DNA of 64,000 nucleotides from Kribbella soli (GCF_004331345.1 NZ_SJJZ01000001.1:1922001-1986000), one strand, 5' to 3'. Positions 15,999-27,106 are shown, counted from the stretch's first letter. Made by a program: numbers and translations. The notes: generated by a model from the letters alone, not told the origin.

Positions 15999-17362
15999 GG
16001 GGCCACGGTAACCCGCTCCGGAAGGGCGAAGGTTTCGATGGGCTGCAGGCTGAGGCCGCTGGACCCGCGGACCGTCTCGACCACGCCGTTGGCGTCGAAC
16101 GTGAAGCGATACGACTCGCCGTACGAGCCGTAGCCGTTGCCGCCGGTGACGCGGAGCGTGTCGCCGTCCGCCTCGAGCTCCTGCGGCTCCTCCGCCGGGT
16201 TCGAGCCGGACGGGTCGGTCGCGTACAGGCGGCCGCCGATCACGACGAAGTCCGTGACACCCCACAGGTTGGCGAAGCGGCCGGTGAAGCGGGTCAGGTC
16301 GCCTTCACCGCGGTCCTTCGACTCGGCGAGGTCGAGGAGCCGGAAGAGACCTTCGGCGAACTGCGACGCGGGCCCGTCGATCGCGTTGGTCAGCACCGAG
16401 ACGACGATCCGGTGCTCGGGATCGACGAGGGTCCTGGTGATGTGGCCCGGGTACCCGCCGCCGTGCCCGAACACCTCGCGGTCGCCGACCTTGTTCACCG
16501 CTAGCCCGAGGCCGTACCGCGCCTTCTCGTCCGCCCCGGTCGTCCACAGCGGGTGCTGCATCTCGCGCTTGGATTTGTCCGAAAGCAGCCGGTTGTCGCC
16601 GGGCAGGTGCGCGGAGAAGTACGTCACCAGGTCGCGCGCGTTGCCGAAGAACCCGGTCGCCGAGGCCAGCGCGCGGGTGTCGACGTGCTCGATCGGGACG
16701 CGAGTGTCGGCGTACGCCAGGGCGCTGTACCCGGCGGCGTACTCGGTCAGCCGGGCCGGGTCCAGCTCTGGGCCGAGACCGGACAGCCCGAGCTTGTCCA
16801 CGATCGCGGTCTGGACATACGAGTTGTACGGCGTACCGCTCGCTGCCTCGACGACGAGTCCGAGCAGGCCGTAGCCGATGTTCGAGTACTTGAAGCGCTC
16901 GTTCTCCGCGATCACGGCCGACGACGCGTCCCGCAGTACGGCGAGCAACTGGTCGCGGTCCGGGAAGGCTGTGGACAACTGCCACCAGTTCGCGTCCAGG
17001 CTGTCCCGGGTCAGGCCGCCGGCGTGCGCGAGCAGCTCCCGTACGGTCCGCTCGCCGACCGGCGTACCGACGATCTCGGTGACGTGCTGCGACACCTTGT
17101 CGTCCAGCCGCAGCCGGCCCTGCTCGACCAGCTGGAAGATGGCGGTCCCGGTGAACGTCTTCGAGTGCGAGGCGATCCGGAACAGATGCTGCTCGGTCAG
17201 CGGTACGTCGTTCTCCACGTCCGCCAGCCCGTACGCCGCCGAGAACGCGATCGCGTCCTCGGCGTACACCGCGACCTGGACGCCCGGCACCCGCTGGTAC
17301 CGCTGGTTGAACGCCAGCCAGCTGTCGTAGTAGGCGAGTGCCTCGGTCACGCTGTGTGTCAC
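15995..17362 (-). CDS. Serine hydrolase, class C beta-lactamase/DD-peptidase fold
   Basis: 455 aa, GTG start with AGGAG 6 nt upstream. Catalytic motifs are intact: S-x-x-K as IASHSKTFTG near residue 65, Y-x-N as FKYSNIGYGLLG, and H-x-G as VFGHGGGYPGH. There is no clear signal peptide, so the protein is probably cytoplasmic and likely an esterase or peptidase rather than a true beta-lactamase. A C-terminal domain of about 100 residues (FTGRFANLWGVTDFV) is the lipocalin-like extension often seen in this group. It is co-translated with the flavin-reductase-like gene. Confidence 0.9.
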   Translation of the reverse strand: MTHSVTEALAYYDSWLAFNQRYQRVPGVQVAVYAEDAIAFSAAYGLADVENDVPLTEQHLFRIASHSKTFTGTAIFQLVEQGRLRLDDKVSQHVTEIVGTPVGERTVRELLAHAGGLTRDSLDANWWQLSTAFPDRDQLLAVLRDASSAVIAENERFKYSNIGYGLLGLVVEAASGTPYNSYVQTAIVDKLGLSGLGPELDPARLTEYAAGYSALAYADTRVPIEHVDTRALASATGFFGNARDLVTYFSAHLPGDNRLLSDKSKREMQHPLWTTGADEKARYGLGLAVNKVGDREVFGHGGGYPGHITRTLVDPEHRIVVSVLTNAIDGPASQFAEGLFRLLDLAESKDRGEGDLTRFTGRFANLWGVTDFVVIGGRLYATDPSGSNPAEEPQELEADGDTLRVTGGNGYGSYGESYRFTFDANGVVETVRGSSGLSLQPIETFALPERVTVAP

Positions 17363-17482
17363 GGCGGTTCTCCTGGCGGATCGGCGGATGGAGTTTCTGT
17401 CATACCTTCCGCATCAGGGTCCGCTCAACGACGCTTCGGCAGCAACTTGAGCACCGCGAGTCCTACTGTCATTCCTTTGTGA

Positions 17483-19165
17483 TCAGTGGATTGAATCAAC
17501 GTGGCGGCGGGACTGGATGACCCGGAAGCGGCTCGCGACGTAGGCGCCGTCGGTGTACGTCGCGTTGGCCGCCGGGTTCGCCCCGGTGCCGTGGAAGTCG
17601 CTGAACGCGGCCGACTGGTTCACGAACACCTGGCCGGTCAGGTTCTCGGACAGCGCGACGCCCGCGTCGATGGCCGCGTCCCGGGCCTCGTCCAGGACCT
17701 TCGAGTCGATCGAATAGATCCCGGCCGTCATCGCGCCGCCGTCGGTGACCGTCGACCGGAACAAGTCGATCGACTGCGCGGTGTCGGCCGTCTTGACCAG
17801 GAACGACACCGGGCCGAAGCACTCGCGTCCGTACACGTCGGCGTCGTCGGCGTCGACCGCCACGAGCAGCGGCGTACGGACAACCGCGTCCGGGAACGCC
17901 GGGTGCTGGATCGCGCGGGACTCCAGCACCACCTCGCCGTACTCCGGGGCAAGGTCGAGGCGGCTGATCACGGCCTGGTTCACGATGCCGCCGAGGATCT
18001 CGACCGCGCGGGCGTCGTCGCCGAGCAGCTTGCCGATCGCCGTCGCGAGCGCGGCGCCGACCTCCTCGAAGGACTTGTGCCCCTCGTCGGTCTCGATCCC
18101 GCCGGCCGGGACGAACAGGTTCTGGGTGGTGGTGCACATCTGGCCGGAGTAGAGGGAGAGCGTGAAGGCCAGGTTGCCGGTCAGCGCCTTGAAGGAGTCG
18201 GTGGAGTCGATGATGACCGCGTTCACACCGGCCTTCTCGGTGAAGACGGTCGCCTGGGTCGCGTTCTGCTCCAGCCACTCGCCGAACTCGCTGCCGCCGG
18301 TGAAGTCGATCAGCTTCACCTCGGGCCGGGTCGCCAGCGGCTTGGCCAGGCCGTCGCCGGCGCGCTCGGTGGCCAGGGTGACCAGGTTCGGGTCGAAACC
18401 GGCCTCGGCGAGCACCTCACGGCAGACCTCGACGGTGATCGCCAGCGGCAGCACGGCCAACGGGTGCGGCTTGACGACGACCGCGTTGCCGGTGACCAGC
18501 GACGCGAACAGGCCGGGCCAGGAGTTCCAGGTCGGGAACGTGTTGCAGCCGATCACCAGCGCGACGCCGCGGCCGGTGACCGTGAACGTCTTCTCCATCC
18601 GGATCGGGTCGCCCTTGGCCGGCTTCTCCCAGTTCGCGGTCGCCGGGTAGCGGTTCATCTCCTCGTGCGCGTACGCGACTGCCTCCAGCGCCCGGTCCAG
18701 CGCATGCGCGCCGCCGGCCTGGAACGCCATCACGAACGCCTGACCACTGGTGTGCTGGACCGCGTTGGCGAGCTCGAAGATCCGCCGGTGCAGCCGGTCG
18801 AGAATCTCCAGCGCGACCCCGGTCCGCGCATCGATCCCGGCCCGACGCCAGTCCGGGAGCCCCTGCTGCGCCGCGGTCAGCAGCTCGTCCAGACCGTCCT
18901 CGACCACCCGCGGGTACGAGACGTCCATCGCGATCCCGTACGGCGACTGCTCGGTGACGACGGTGCCGCGCGATCCAGGGATCTCGAGCGCGTACGTCGT
19001 ACCCAGATGGGCCTCGAAGGCCGCCTTGCCGTCAGCCGCCGCGGTCTCGCCGTACACCCGAGGGCTCGGTGACTCCGGGAACGCGGAGTGGTAGCCGCGG
19101 TCGTGGATCGCCTTCAGCGCACCGTTGAGGCGCTCGCGGTGGGAGGAGAGCAGGTCGGTGGTCAT
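17483..19165 (-). CDS. paaN: Phenylacetate-degradation aldehyde dehydrogenase PaaN (ALDH-only form)
   Basis: 560 aa aldehyde-dehydrogenase-superfamily protein of the short PaaN type, which lacks the C-terminal hydratase domain of the fused PaaZ. Signatures are [31 protein letters not shown], the [15 protein letters not shown] nucleotide site, and the catalytic Cys in [17 protein letters not shown]. By family knowledge it handles the semialdehyde made when the oxepin-CoA ring is opened; for this short form that is inferred. It diverges from paaI, paaJ and paaK, and its own start has TAACAT exactly 7 nt upstream. Confidence 0.88.
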   Translation of the reverse strand: MTTDLLSSHRERLNGALKAIHDRGYHSAFPESPSPRVYGETAAADGKAAFEAHLGTTYALEIPGSRGTVVTEQSPYGIAMDVSYPRVVEDGLDELLTAAQQGLPDWRRAGIDARTGVALEILDRLHRRIFELANAVQHTSGQAFVMAFQAGGAHALDRALEAVAYAHEEMNRYPATANWEKPAKGDPIRMEKTFTVTGRGVALVIGCNTFPTWNSWPGLFASLVTGNAVVVKPHPLAVLPLAITVEVCREVLAEAGFDPNLVTLATERAGDGLAKPLATRPEVKLIDFTGGSEFGEWLEQNATQATVFTEKAGVNAVIIDSTDSFKALTGNLAFTLSLYSGQMCTTTQNLFVPAGGIETDEGHKSFEEVGAALATAIGKLLGDDARAVEILGGIVNQAVISRLDLAPEYGEVVLESRAIQHPAFPDAVVRTPLLVAVDADDADVYGRECFGPVSFLVKTADTAQSIDLFRSTVTDGGAMTAGIYSIDSKVLDEARDAAIDAGVALSENLTGQVFVNQSAAFSDFHGTGANPAANATYTDGAYVASRFRVIQSRRHVDSIH

Positions 19166-19236
19166 GAGGGCGATGTTACAGTCGTTGACGCGATTCGTAC
19201 TAGGGTGTCACAAGCCTCTTCTCGATTGGGCAAGGT
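19166..19236. promoter_or_regulatory. Divergent promoter region of paaN and paaIJK
   Basis: 71 bp. On the minus strand TAACAT (19178-19173) lies 7 nt before the paaN ATG with no ribosome binding site, suggesting a leaderless mRNA. On the plus strand TAGGGT (19201-19206) is a possible -10 for paaI, which has its own GGGCAAGG site. The sequences TACAGTCG and CGATTCGTA flank the centre as possible regulator contacts. Confidence 0.45.
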
Positions 19237-19652
19237 ATGGACGACTTGGCGGCGCGCGTGGCGGCGGCGATGTGGGCGGAAGACACCGCCAGCGCCGGGC
19301 TGGGGATGCGGCTGGTGGCGGTCGGCGAGGGGACGGCGCGGCTCGAGATGCCGGTGCGCGCGGACATGGTCAACGGGCACGGGATCGCGCATGGTGGATT
19401 CGTGTTCAGTCTGGCCGACTCGGCGTTCGCGTTCGCCTGCAACTCGCGCAACCAGGTGACGGTCGCGCAGGCCTGCGACATCGTGTTCATCGCCCCGGCG
19501 CATCGCGGCGATCTGCTGGTCGCCGAGGCCCGGGAGCGGACGAGGTTCGGCCGGAACGCGATCTACGACATCACGGTCACCCGCGACGACGCGGTGATCG
19601 CCGAGTTCCGCGGCCGCAGCCGCCAACTGTCCGGAACCATTCTGGAGGAGTC

Positions 19653-19656
<4 letters not shown>
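19237..19656 (+). CDS. paaI: Hydroxyphenylacetyl-CoA thioesterase PaaI
   Basis: 139 aa single hotdog-fold thioesterase. The helix and active-site region [26 protein letters not shown] is diagnostic of PaaI; the HGG loop and the following Asp are the expected catalytic elements. It hydrolyses stray or dead-end phenylacetyl-type CoA esters formed in the pathway, releasing CoA. It starts the plus-strand paaI-paaJ-paaK run, overlaps paaJ by 4 nt and is divergent from paaN. Confidence 0.92.
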
Positions 19657-20855
<1,199 letters not shown>

Positions 20856-20869
20856 GCGAGGAGCCCTTC

Positions 20870-22165
20870 ATGCTCGGTGAGGCTTGTCCTTCGGAGTTGC
20901 GTGACGCCGGCGAGCAGCTGTCGGTCGACGAACTCCGGGCCCGACAGCTGTCGTTGCTGCAGGCAACCGTACGGCGGGCTTACGAGAACGTCCCGCACTA
21001 TCGTTCTGTTTTGGACGGCGTCGGATTCAAGCCTGACGATCTCCAGTCGCTCGCAGATCTCAGCCGGTTGCCGTTCACGGCGAAGAAGGATCTGCGCGAC
21101 AACTACCCGTTCGGCATGTTCGCCGTACCGCGGACCGAGGTGGCACGGGTGCACGCGTCGTCCGGTACGACGGGGCGCCCGACGGTGGTCGGCTACACGA
21201 AGAACGACCTGGACAACTGGGCCGATCTGATGGCGCGATCGATCCGCGCGGCCGGTGGGCGCGCGGGGGACGTCTGCCATGTCGCCTACGGGTACGGCCT
21301 GTTCACCGGCGGGCTGGGTGCACACTACGGCGCCGAGCGGCTCGGGTGCACCGTCGTACCGGTCTCCGGCGGGATGACCGAACGGCAGGTGGACCTGATC
21401 CGCGACTTCGGCGCCCGGATCATCATGGTCACACCGTCGTACTTCCTCTCGATCGTCGACGAGATGGCGGCCCGCGGCCTCGATCCGCGGGACACGTCGC
21501 TGCGGATCGGGATCTTCGGCGCCGAACCGTGGACCGAGCAGATGCGCACCGAGGTCGAGGAACGCACCGGCATCCACGCCGTCGACATCTACGGCCTGTC
21601 CGAGGTGATGGGCCCCGGCGTCGCGCAGGAGTGCGTGGAGACCAAGGACGGCCTGCACATCTGGGAGGACCACTTCTATCCGGAGATCATCGACCCGGTC
21701 ACCGGCGAAGTACTGCCCGACGGCTCCGAAGGCGAACTGGTCTTCACCACCCTGACCAAGGAAGCCTTCCCCGTACTGCGCTACCGCACCCGGGACCTGA
21801 CCCGGTTGCTGCCCGGAACGGCCCGCCCCGGCCTGCGCCGCATGGAGAAGATCACCGGCCGCACCGACGACATGATGATCGTCCGCGGCGTCAACGTCTT
21901 CCCCACCCAGATCGAGGAACAGATCCTCCTGGTCGAAGGACTCACCCCGCACTACCTCTGCGTCCTCACCCGCCCCAACCGCCTCGACGAACTGACCGTC
22001 CAGGTCGAAGCCGCCCCCGGCCTCACCGACCACACCACCGCAGCCACCACCCTCGCCCACCGAATCAAGGACCGAGTAGGCGTAACCGCCACCGTTGAAG
22101 TGGTAGCCCCTCACGCCCTGGAACGCTCCCTCGGCAAGGCCAAACGGATCAAGGACAACCGCTAA
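20870..22165 (+). CDS. paaK: Phenylacetate-CoA ligase
   Basis: 431 aa. ATG 20870 follows GCGAGGAGC and is chosen over the longer open frame. It is an AMP-forming adenylate-forming enzyme that converts phenylacetate, ATP and CoA to phenylacetyl-CoA, the entry step of the pathway. Motifs are the P-loop HASSGTTGRPTVVGYT near residues 93-108, YGLSEVMGPGVAQEC, YRTRDLTRLLPG, and the C-terminal GRTDDMMIVRGVNVFP with KRIKDNR at the end. It is 14 nt after paaJ and in the same transcript. The ring-epoxidase genes paaABCDE are not in this window. Confidence 0.93.
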   Translation: MLGEACPSELRDAGEQLSVDELRARQLSLLQATVRRAYENVPHYRSVLDGVGFKPDDLQSLADLSRLPFTAKKDLRDNYPFGMFAVPRTEVARVHASSGTTGRPTVVGYTKNDLDNWADLMARSIRAAGGRAGDVCHVAYGYGLFTGGLGAHYGAERLGCTVVPVSGGMTERQVDLIRDFGARIIMVTPSYFLSIVDEMAARGLDPRDTSLRIGIFGAEPWTEQMRTEVEERTGIHAVDIYGLSEVMGPGVAQECVETKDGLHIWEDHFYPEIIDPVTGEVLPDGSEGELVFTTLTKEAFPVLRYRTRDLTRLLPGTARPGLRRMEKITGRTDDMMIVRGVNVFPTQIEEQILLVEGLTPHYLCVLTRPNRLDELTVQVEAAPGLTDHTTAATTLAHRIKDRVGVTATVEVVAPHALERSLGKAKRIKDNR

Positions 22166-22166
22166 C

Positions 22167-22248
22167 GACAGGAGATAGTCGCCCTAGTGGCCGCGCTGCC
22201 GCCTGGACTGAGGCGGCGTGATCGCGGGGCGGACGACTACCTCCTGTC
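22167..22248. terminator. Bidirectional hairpin between paaK and the DUF433 gene
   Basis: GACAGGAGATAGTCG (22167-22181) pairs with CGACTACCTCCTGTC (22234-22248) over 14 of 15 positions. A second nested stem (GCCGCC with GGCGGC, around 22199-22215) fills the loop. It lies immediately between two convergent stop codons. Confidence 0.75.
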
Positions 22249-22249
22249 C

Positions 22250-22933
22250 TTAGAGCAGGACCTCGGTTTGGGTTTCGTGGGGGCGGGTCTTGCGGAAGGC
22301 GGGTGGGCGGATGTGGGGGCGAACCAAGGCCTCTACTTCGAAGTCCTCGAGGTTGAACTTGGTGGCGATCTCTCGGTAGGGCGCGCCGGTGCGGACCTGG
22401 GCGATGACGCCTTCTACCTGGACGTCGCCGACCATCGGGCGGCCGTAGGAGCGTTCGGGGTCCACGATCACGTCGATGTCGTGGTAGATCACCAGCCGCA
22501 GCGTTCCGGCGTACCCGTCATCGGACCAGCCGATCGCGGCTGAGCCGCGGCGCAGGACGCCGGGGAAGCCGCCCTGGCTGTCGCGGATCCGTTCCCAGCC
22601 CGGTTCGCGGCCCTCGGCGGCGATCTCTACCAGCAGGTCGCGGCCGTCGTGGGCGAGGCCCGACCAGGCCAGCGGATAGCGCCGCCCGGCCCGGGAGCGG
22701 AGGGCGACGGCGGCCTCGCCGATCGCGTGCAGGGACAGGCCGGTACGACGCAGGTGCCGGAGCATGTGCGTCTCGACCAGGCCGGCGAACGTGATCGTCG
22801 GCTCGCCGCGGCTCCCGCTGCTCGCCTCGAGCGCCCCCGACCGCAACCAGTCCCCGAGCGTCGTAGCCGGCAGCCCGAGATGCAGCGCGGCCTCAGCCCG
22901 CGTGTACAAGGGCAGGTCGAACCGTGGATCCAC
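22250..22933 (-). CDS. DUF433 protein with MerR-like N-terminal helix-turn-helix
   Basis: 227 aa, GTG start with GAGGGG upstream. Residues 1-60 read as a MerR/excisionase-type DNA-binding domain (YTRAEAALHLGLPATTLGDWL), followed by FAGLVETHMLRHLRRTGLSL. Residues about 135-215 are a DUF433 domain, a second helix-turn-helix with the pattern RPMVGDVQVEGVIAQVRTGAPYREIATKFNL. DUF433 proteins are often antitoxins paired with a PIN-like DUF5615 toxin, but no toxin gene is adjacent here, so an orphan regulator is likelier. Confidence 0.82.
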   Translation of the reverse strand: MDPRFDLPLYTRAEAALHLGLPATTLGDWLRSGALEASSGSRGEPTITFAGLVETHMLRHLRRTGLSLHAIGEAAVALRSRAGRRYPLAWSGLAHDGRDLLVEIAAEGREPGWERIRDSQGGFPGVLRRGSAAIGWSDDGYAGTLRLVIYHDIDVIVDPERSYGRPMVGDVQVEGVIAQVRTGAPYREIATKFNLEDFEVEALVRPHIRPPAFRKTRPHETQTEVLL

Positions 22934-22990
22934 GTCTCACCCCTCAGCGAAGGCGGTCGCCGAACACCCCGAGCATGCCATCCCACCAGC

Positions 22991-23053
22991 CGACTTTGAG
23001 CACCCACCAACCACTTCCGGCCGCGGAAAATGGTTGGTGCGTGCCCAAAGTCG
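22991..23053. repeat. Dispersed palindrome, copy B
   Basis: The 22-bp arm at 22991-23012 pairs with 23032-23053 over 20 of 22 positions around the A/C-rich centre. The core GAGCACCCACCAACC ... GGTTGGTG ... GTGCCCAAAG matches copy A at 9869-9925. Confidence 0.75.
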
Positions 23054-23074
23054 CGCTGCAGAGGCCCGAGGGCG

Positions 23075-23087
23075 GTAACCCGGTTAC
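23075..23087. promoter_or_regulatory. Candidate operator of the TetR gene
   Basis: A perfect palindrome GTAAC-CCG-GTTAC lies 62 nt before ATG 23150, in the region between the divergent DUF433 and TetR genes. Assignment to the TetR protein is inferred from position only. Confidence 0.4.
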
Positions 23088-23149
23088 GTGCGGGCCGAGG
23101 GGTGGATAGGATGTCCGGCATCTGGCACGGGGTAGCGACAAGAGGTGTG

Positions 23150-23776
23150 ATGAGGGAACCCTCCGTACGCCGTTATTCCGGGCGGTCAGTCGAGGAGTGG
23201 AAGGCCGCGCGCCGGGAACGGCTACTGGCTGCTGCGCTCGAACTCTTCGGGACCGAAGGATATCCGGCGACATCCGTGGAACGCCTGTGCACACAGGCGA
23301 AAGTGTCCACGCGGCACTTCTACCACGAGTTCCAGAACAAGGAAGCGGTGCTCCTCGCAGTCCATGCGCAAGTGATCGAGCTGGCGGTCCGGACCACCGG
23401 GGACGCACTCCGCCGGACCGCCGACCGGCCGGTCCGGGAGCGGACCACCGCGGCCGTCGACTCGTACCTGCGCACCATCATGGCCGACCTCCGGCGGGCC
23501 CGGATCTCGTTCGTCGAGGTGGTCGGCACCAGCCCGGCGGTCGAGGAGCAGCGGATCGCGTTCCGGGAGCTGCTGATCCGCAACGTCCAGGCCCTCGGCG
23601 ACTCAGCGGTCGAGCGTGGTGAGATCAAGCGCAAGGACTTCCGGTTCCTCGCGCTGGCGTTCTTCGGCGCGGTGAACACCGTCGTCTACGACTGGATGCT
23701 CACCGACCCGAAGCCACCGGAGCAGAACGTCCAGCAGTCCCTCCGCGACCTCGCCGTCCAGCTGATCACGGCTTAG
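23150..23776 (+). CDS. TetR-family regulator
   Basis: 208 aa from ATG 23150 (AAGAGG 4 nt upstream; ATG 23111 is possible). The N-terminal helix-turn-helix (LFGTEGYPATSVERLCTQAKVSTRHFYHEFQNKEAVL) is canonical. The C-domain is helical, with a YLRTIMADLRRARISFVEVVG stretch. Its place beside paaN, paaI, paaJ and paaK makes it a candidate phenylacetate regulator of PaaR type, but no matching operator was seen in the paa promoter, so this is weak. It ends in a 4-nt convergent overlap with the AfsR-like gene. Confidence 0.88.
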   Translation: MREPSVRRYSGRSVEEWKAARRERLLAAALELFGTEGYPATSVERLCTQAKVSTRHFYHEFQNKEAVLLAVHAQVIELAVRTTGDALRRTADRPVRERTTAAVDSYLRTIMADLRRARISFVEVVGTSPAVEEQRIAFRELLIRNVQALGDSAVERGEIKRKDFRFLALAFFGAVNTVVYDWMLTDPKPPEQNVQQSLRDLAVQLITA

Positions 23777-26700
23777 TCGGTGCTGTAGCGCTTTCGGAGT
23801 TCGGCGACGGCGTCGGCGCGGGTCAGGGCAGCACCTTCGCCGTACGCCGTCTCGTACGGTTCGTTGCCCAGGGCATCGCGCAGTCCGTCGACGAGACGCT
23901 GTACGTCGGCGTCCGGGATCGCCCGCGTGCCCTTGATCGCCGCCGCGAGGCCAAGCGTGCGAGCGGCCACCGCCAGCTCGGCGGTGCGCGTCCCGGCAGC
24001 CAGCACCAGCGCGTCGGTCGACGCCTCGAGGACGGCTGCCGCGACTGGCATGTCCTCGGTGCTGAGCGCCAGCCCGACCGCCTCCCGCCCGCGCCGCTGC
24101 GCTTCCTCGACCTCGCCGGTGGACGCATACATCCGGCTCAGCTGCGACAGGATTGACGCCTGTCCGTGCGGTGCCACGCGCTCCGCCGCGAGATCGAGCA
24201 TCGAGTAGGCCCGCTCCGCAAGTTCCTTGGCCTCGTCGAAGTTGCCGGTGCGGTGCGCCAGTCGCGCCAGTCCGATGTATCCCATCGCCTGGCCGCCCTG
24301 GGATCCGGTCTCCTCGGACAGTCGCATGGCGCGCTCCAGATCGGCGCGGGCGCCGTCGTAGTCGCCCAGCTCGATCCGGCTCATCGCGCAGCCGCCGAGC
24401 AGTTGCGCGACGCCGTCCGTCGTACCGAGCTCCTCGACCAGCCGGAGCGCCTCGATCAATGACTCCAGGGCCTTGGCGTGCTCCCCGTTGTTGGCCTGAT
24501 AGCCGGCGAGTCCGCGCAGCGCCATCGACGAACCGAAGCGGTCGCCGAGTTCGCGGAAGCCGTCGAGCGCGATGGTCAGGGTGGCTGCCATCTCGTCGAC
24601 CTCCCCTTCGTTCTCGCGGAACATCGCGCTCGCCATCAGGCCCATGTTCCGGATCCAGGGATCCGGGTGCCGGGCCGCGGCCTCGAGCTCGGCGAAGCAG
24701 GTCGCCTTGTCCCGGCGGATCGCCGCCCACACCGCGTTGGTGAACAGGCCGATCCCGGCGTCGACGAGCAGCCGGTGCCGCCTGGTCATCCAGCGGACCG
24801 TGGCGAGTCCACGGATCATCTGCTGGAACGACCTGGCCGGGTCCGCCTCGCTGGACACCCGGCCGAGCGCGAGCAGGTACAGAGCCTCGGCCTTGTCCAG
24901 CGAAACACTCCTGCCCGGTACGGCGAGGGCCGCAGCCATCCAGCTCACCGCTTCGGCCGGGCGACCGCTCATCGTCCAGTACTCACCCAGTACGGCGACC
25001 ATCTGGACGGCGACCCGCGCCGATCCGACGTCGATCGCCGTCCGGAGCGCGTCGATCAGGTTCTCGTTGTCGGCGGTCAACCGGGCGATCCACTCGATCT
25101 GCTCACCGGTCCGCAGCTTCGGTCGCGCCCTCCGCAGCATGCGGCTGAAGTACATGGTGTGCGCGTGCCGGAACCGGTCGTACTCACCCGAGGCCTTCAG
25201 CTGCTCGGCGCCGTACGCACGGACCGTCTCCAGCATCCGGTAGCGCACGGACCGTTCGTCGGCCGCGGCCTCGACGAGTGACTTGTCCACAAGGGATGCG
25301 AGGACACTGAGCACGGACTCGGCCGGGAGGCTCTCGTCGCTGCAGATCTGCTCGGCCGCATCGAGTGTTGCGCCACCGGAGAACAGTGAGAGTCGCCGAG
25401 CGACCGCCTGCTCGTCCGGATCGAGCAAGTCCCAGCTCCACTCCACGACCGCTCGTAGCGTTTGGTGGCGAGGCAGTGCGGTCCGGGAACCGCTGGTGAG
25501 CAGCCGGAACCGGTCCGCGAGCCGGTCCACGATCTGCGGTGGGTTGAGCGCCCGCAGCCGAGCTGCCGCGAGCTCGATCGCCAGAGGCATCCCGTCGAGC
25601 CGCCTGCAGATCTCGGCGACCGCGTCCCGGTTGGCGTCGGTCAGCTGGAAGTCAGGACGTACGGCGCGGGCACGGTCGACGAACAACTGCATCGCCGGGT
25701 ACTCGTCGGCGGTCGAGTCCTCTGGAGGCAGACCGAGCGGACCGACCGGATGCAGGTGCTCACCGGGGATGCTCAACGGCTCGCGGCTGGTGGTCAGCAC
25801 GCGGAGCCGTGGGCACGAGGCCAGCAGCGAGTCGACCATGCCGGCGACCTCTTGGACGAGGTGCTCGCAGTTGTCGAGGACGAGCAGGATCCGGCGGTCA
25901 CCGATGACCTCGACAAGTCGCAGGGTTGCGGCCCGGCTGGTCGGAACGTGTTTCGGCGCCCCGAAAGGTGTCGCCGGCAGGTCGACGTACTCACTGGCGC
26001 CGAGCGTGGACAGCACCGCAGGCGCCACGTCGGCCGAGTCACCGAGTGGTGCGAGCTCTACGAACCAGATGCCGTCGCCGGACTGGCCTACGAGCGTCCT
26101 GCCGGTCTCTGTGGCCAGTCTGGTTTTGCCGGCGCCACCTGGTCCGACCATGGTCACCAGACGGGTCCCGTTGCTCAGCAGACGGGTCAGCTCCGCCACG
26201 TCCTCGCGGCGGCCGACGAAGCTGGTCAACGGCGCACGCAGGTTGCTGCGCGGCGCCGCTGGCGCTGGTACGGCGGCCGTCCTCGCAGTCGGGTCTACCG
26301 CGTCCCCACGCAGTACGGAGACATGCAGGTCGCGGAGGCGGGTGCCGGGGTCGGCTCCGAGTTCGTCAGCGAGCGTGGTCCGGACACGTTCGTACGCCGC
26401 CAACGCCTCCGCCTGGCGACCGTCGGCGTACAAGGAGCGGATGAGGAGTTCGTGCACGCGCTCGCGAAGCGGGTGGGTGACCGCGAGTTGTTCGAGGTCT
26501 GTGATCAGGTCGCGGGCGTGACCGCAGCTGACGGCGGCCTCGGCCTGGTCCTCCGCGGCGGCGAGGCGCAGTTCGGCCAGCCGGTCCGTCTCGACCGCCG
26601 CGAACGGGAGGTCGCGCAGGTCGGTGAGGGCGTCGCCGCGCCACAGCTTCTCGGCCTGCGTGAGGAGCGTGTGCGCCTGCTCCGGGTCGGACATGAGGAG

Positions 26701-27033
26701 CGCACGCCCCCGACGTACCAGCTCCTCGAACTGGAGGGCGTCGACGCAGTCCGGACCGATCGTCAGGGTGTAGCCCGCCGGACCGGACTGGACGGAGATG
26801 CTCGACTCGGTGGCCGGCAAGCTCGCCCGCAGCCGGGACACGAGCGACTGCAGAGCGTTCGCACTCGGGGCCTCACTGCCCCACAGCCCGTCGACCAGGG
26901 TCTCGACGCTGACCGGCCGGCCCGCGCTCAACGCGAGGCGCGCGAGCAGTCCGCGCAGGCGGACGCCCCGGATGTCGAGCGGAGTCCCATCGGCCGCCCA
27001 CATCGCGAGAGGCCCAAGCACCGCTATGCGCAC
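23773..27033 (-). CDS. AfsR/SARP-type regulator: wHTH, BTAD, NB-ARC and TPR
   Basis: 1086 aa from GTG 27033; the upstream in-frame ATG codons (27051, 27150) lack the conserved VRIAVLGPLAMWA beginning. Domains in order: OmpR-type winged helix (about 1-85), BTAD helical repeats (about 90-240), STAND/NB-ARC ATPase with Walker A GPGGAGKTRLA near 300 and Walker B ILLVLDNCEH near 383, followed by TTSREPLSIPGE, then a winged helix and a long TPR superhelix to the C-terminus. Proteins of this class activate secondary-metabolite or stress genes after nucleotide- and signal-dependent assembly. Targets are unknown; the divergent serine hydrolase gene 74 bp away is the obvious candidate. Confidence 0.93.
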   Translation of the reverse strand: MRIAVLGPLAMWAADGTPLDIRGVRLRGLLARLALSAGRPVSVETLVDGLWGSEAPSANALQSLVSRLRASLPATESSISVQSGPAGYTLTIGPDCVDALQFEELVRRGRALLMSDPEQAHTLLTQAEKLWRGDALTDLRDLPFAAVETDRLAELRLAAAEDQAEAAVSCGHARDLITDLEQLAVTHPLRERVHELLIRSLYADGRQAEALAAYERVRTTLADELGADPGTRLRDLHVSVLRGDAVDPTARTAAVPAPAAPRSNLRAPLTSFVGRREDVAELTRLLSNGTRLVTMVGPGGAGKTRLATETGRTLVGQSGDGIWFVELAPLGDSADVAPAVLSTLGASEYVDLPATPFGAPKHVPTSRAATLRLVEVIGDRRILLVLDNCEHLVQEVAGMVDSLLASCPRLRVLTTSREPLSIPGEHLHPVGPLGLPPEDSTADEYPAMQLFVDRARAVRPDFQLTDANRDAVAEICRRLDGMPLAIELAAARLRALNPPQIVDRLADRFRLLTSGSRTALPRHQTLRAVVEWSWDLLDPDEQAVARRLSLFSGGATLDAAEQICSDESLPAESVLSVLASLVDKSLVEAAADERSVRYRMLETVRAYGAEQLKASGEYDRFRHAHTMYFSRMLRRARPKLRTGEQIEWIARLTADNENLIDALRTAIDVGSARVAVQMVAVLGEYWTMSGRPAEAVSWMAAALAVPGRSVSLDKAEALYLLALGRVSSEADPARSFQQMIRGLATVRWMTRRHRLLVDAGIGLFTNAVWAAIRRDKATCFAELEAAARHPDPWIRNMGLMASAMFRENEGEVDEMAATLTIALDGFRELGDRFGSSMALRGLAGYQANNGEHAKALESLIEALRLVEELGTTDGVAQLLGGCAMSRIELGDYDGARADLERAMRLSEETGSQGGQAMGYIGLARLAHRTGNFDEAKELAERAYSMLDLAAERVAPHGQASILSQLSRMYASTGEVEEAQRRGREAVGLALSTEDMPVAAAVLEASTDALVLAAGTRTAELAVAARTLGLAAAIKGTRAIPDADVQRLVDGLRDALGNEPYETAYGEGAALTRADAVAELRKRYSTD

Positions 27034-27106
27034 CCCACCAGCCTCGCACATCCGCCCGACCAAACACCCGTGCCTTTTGTCATCCGGCGGCTTAAGGTCA
27101 GGAGCC

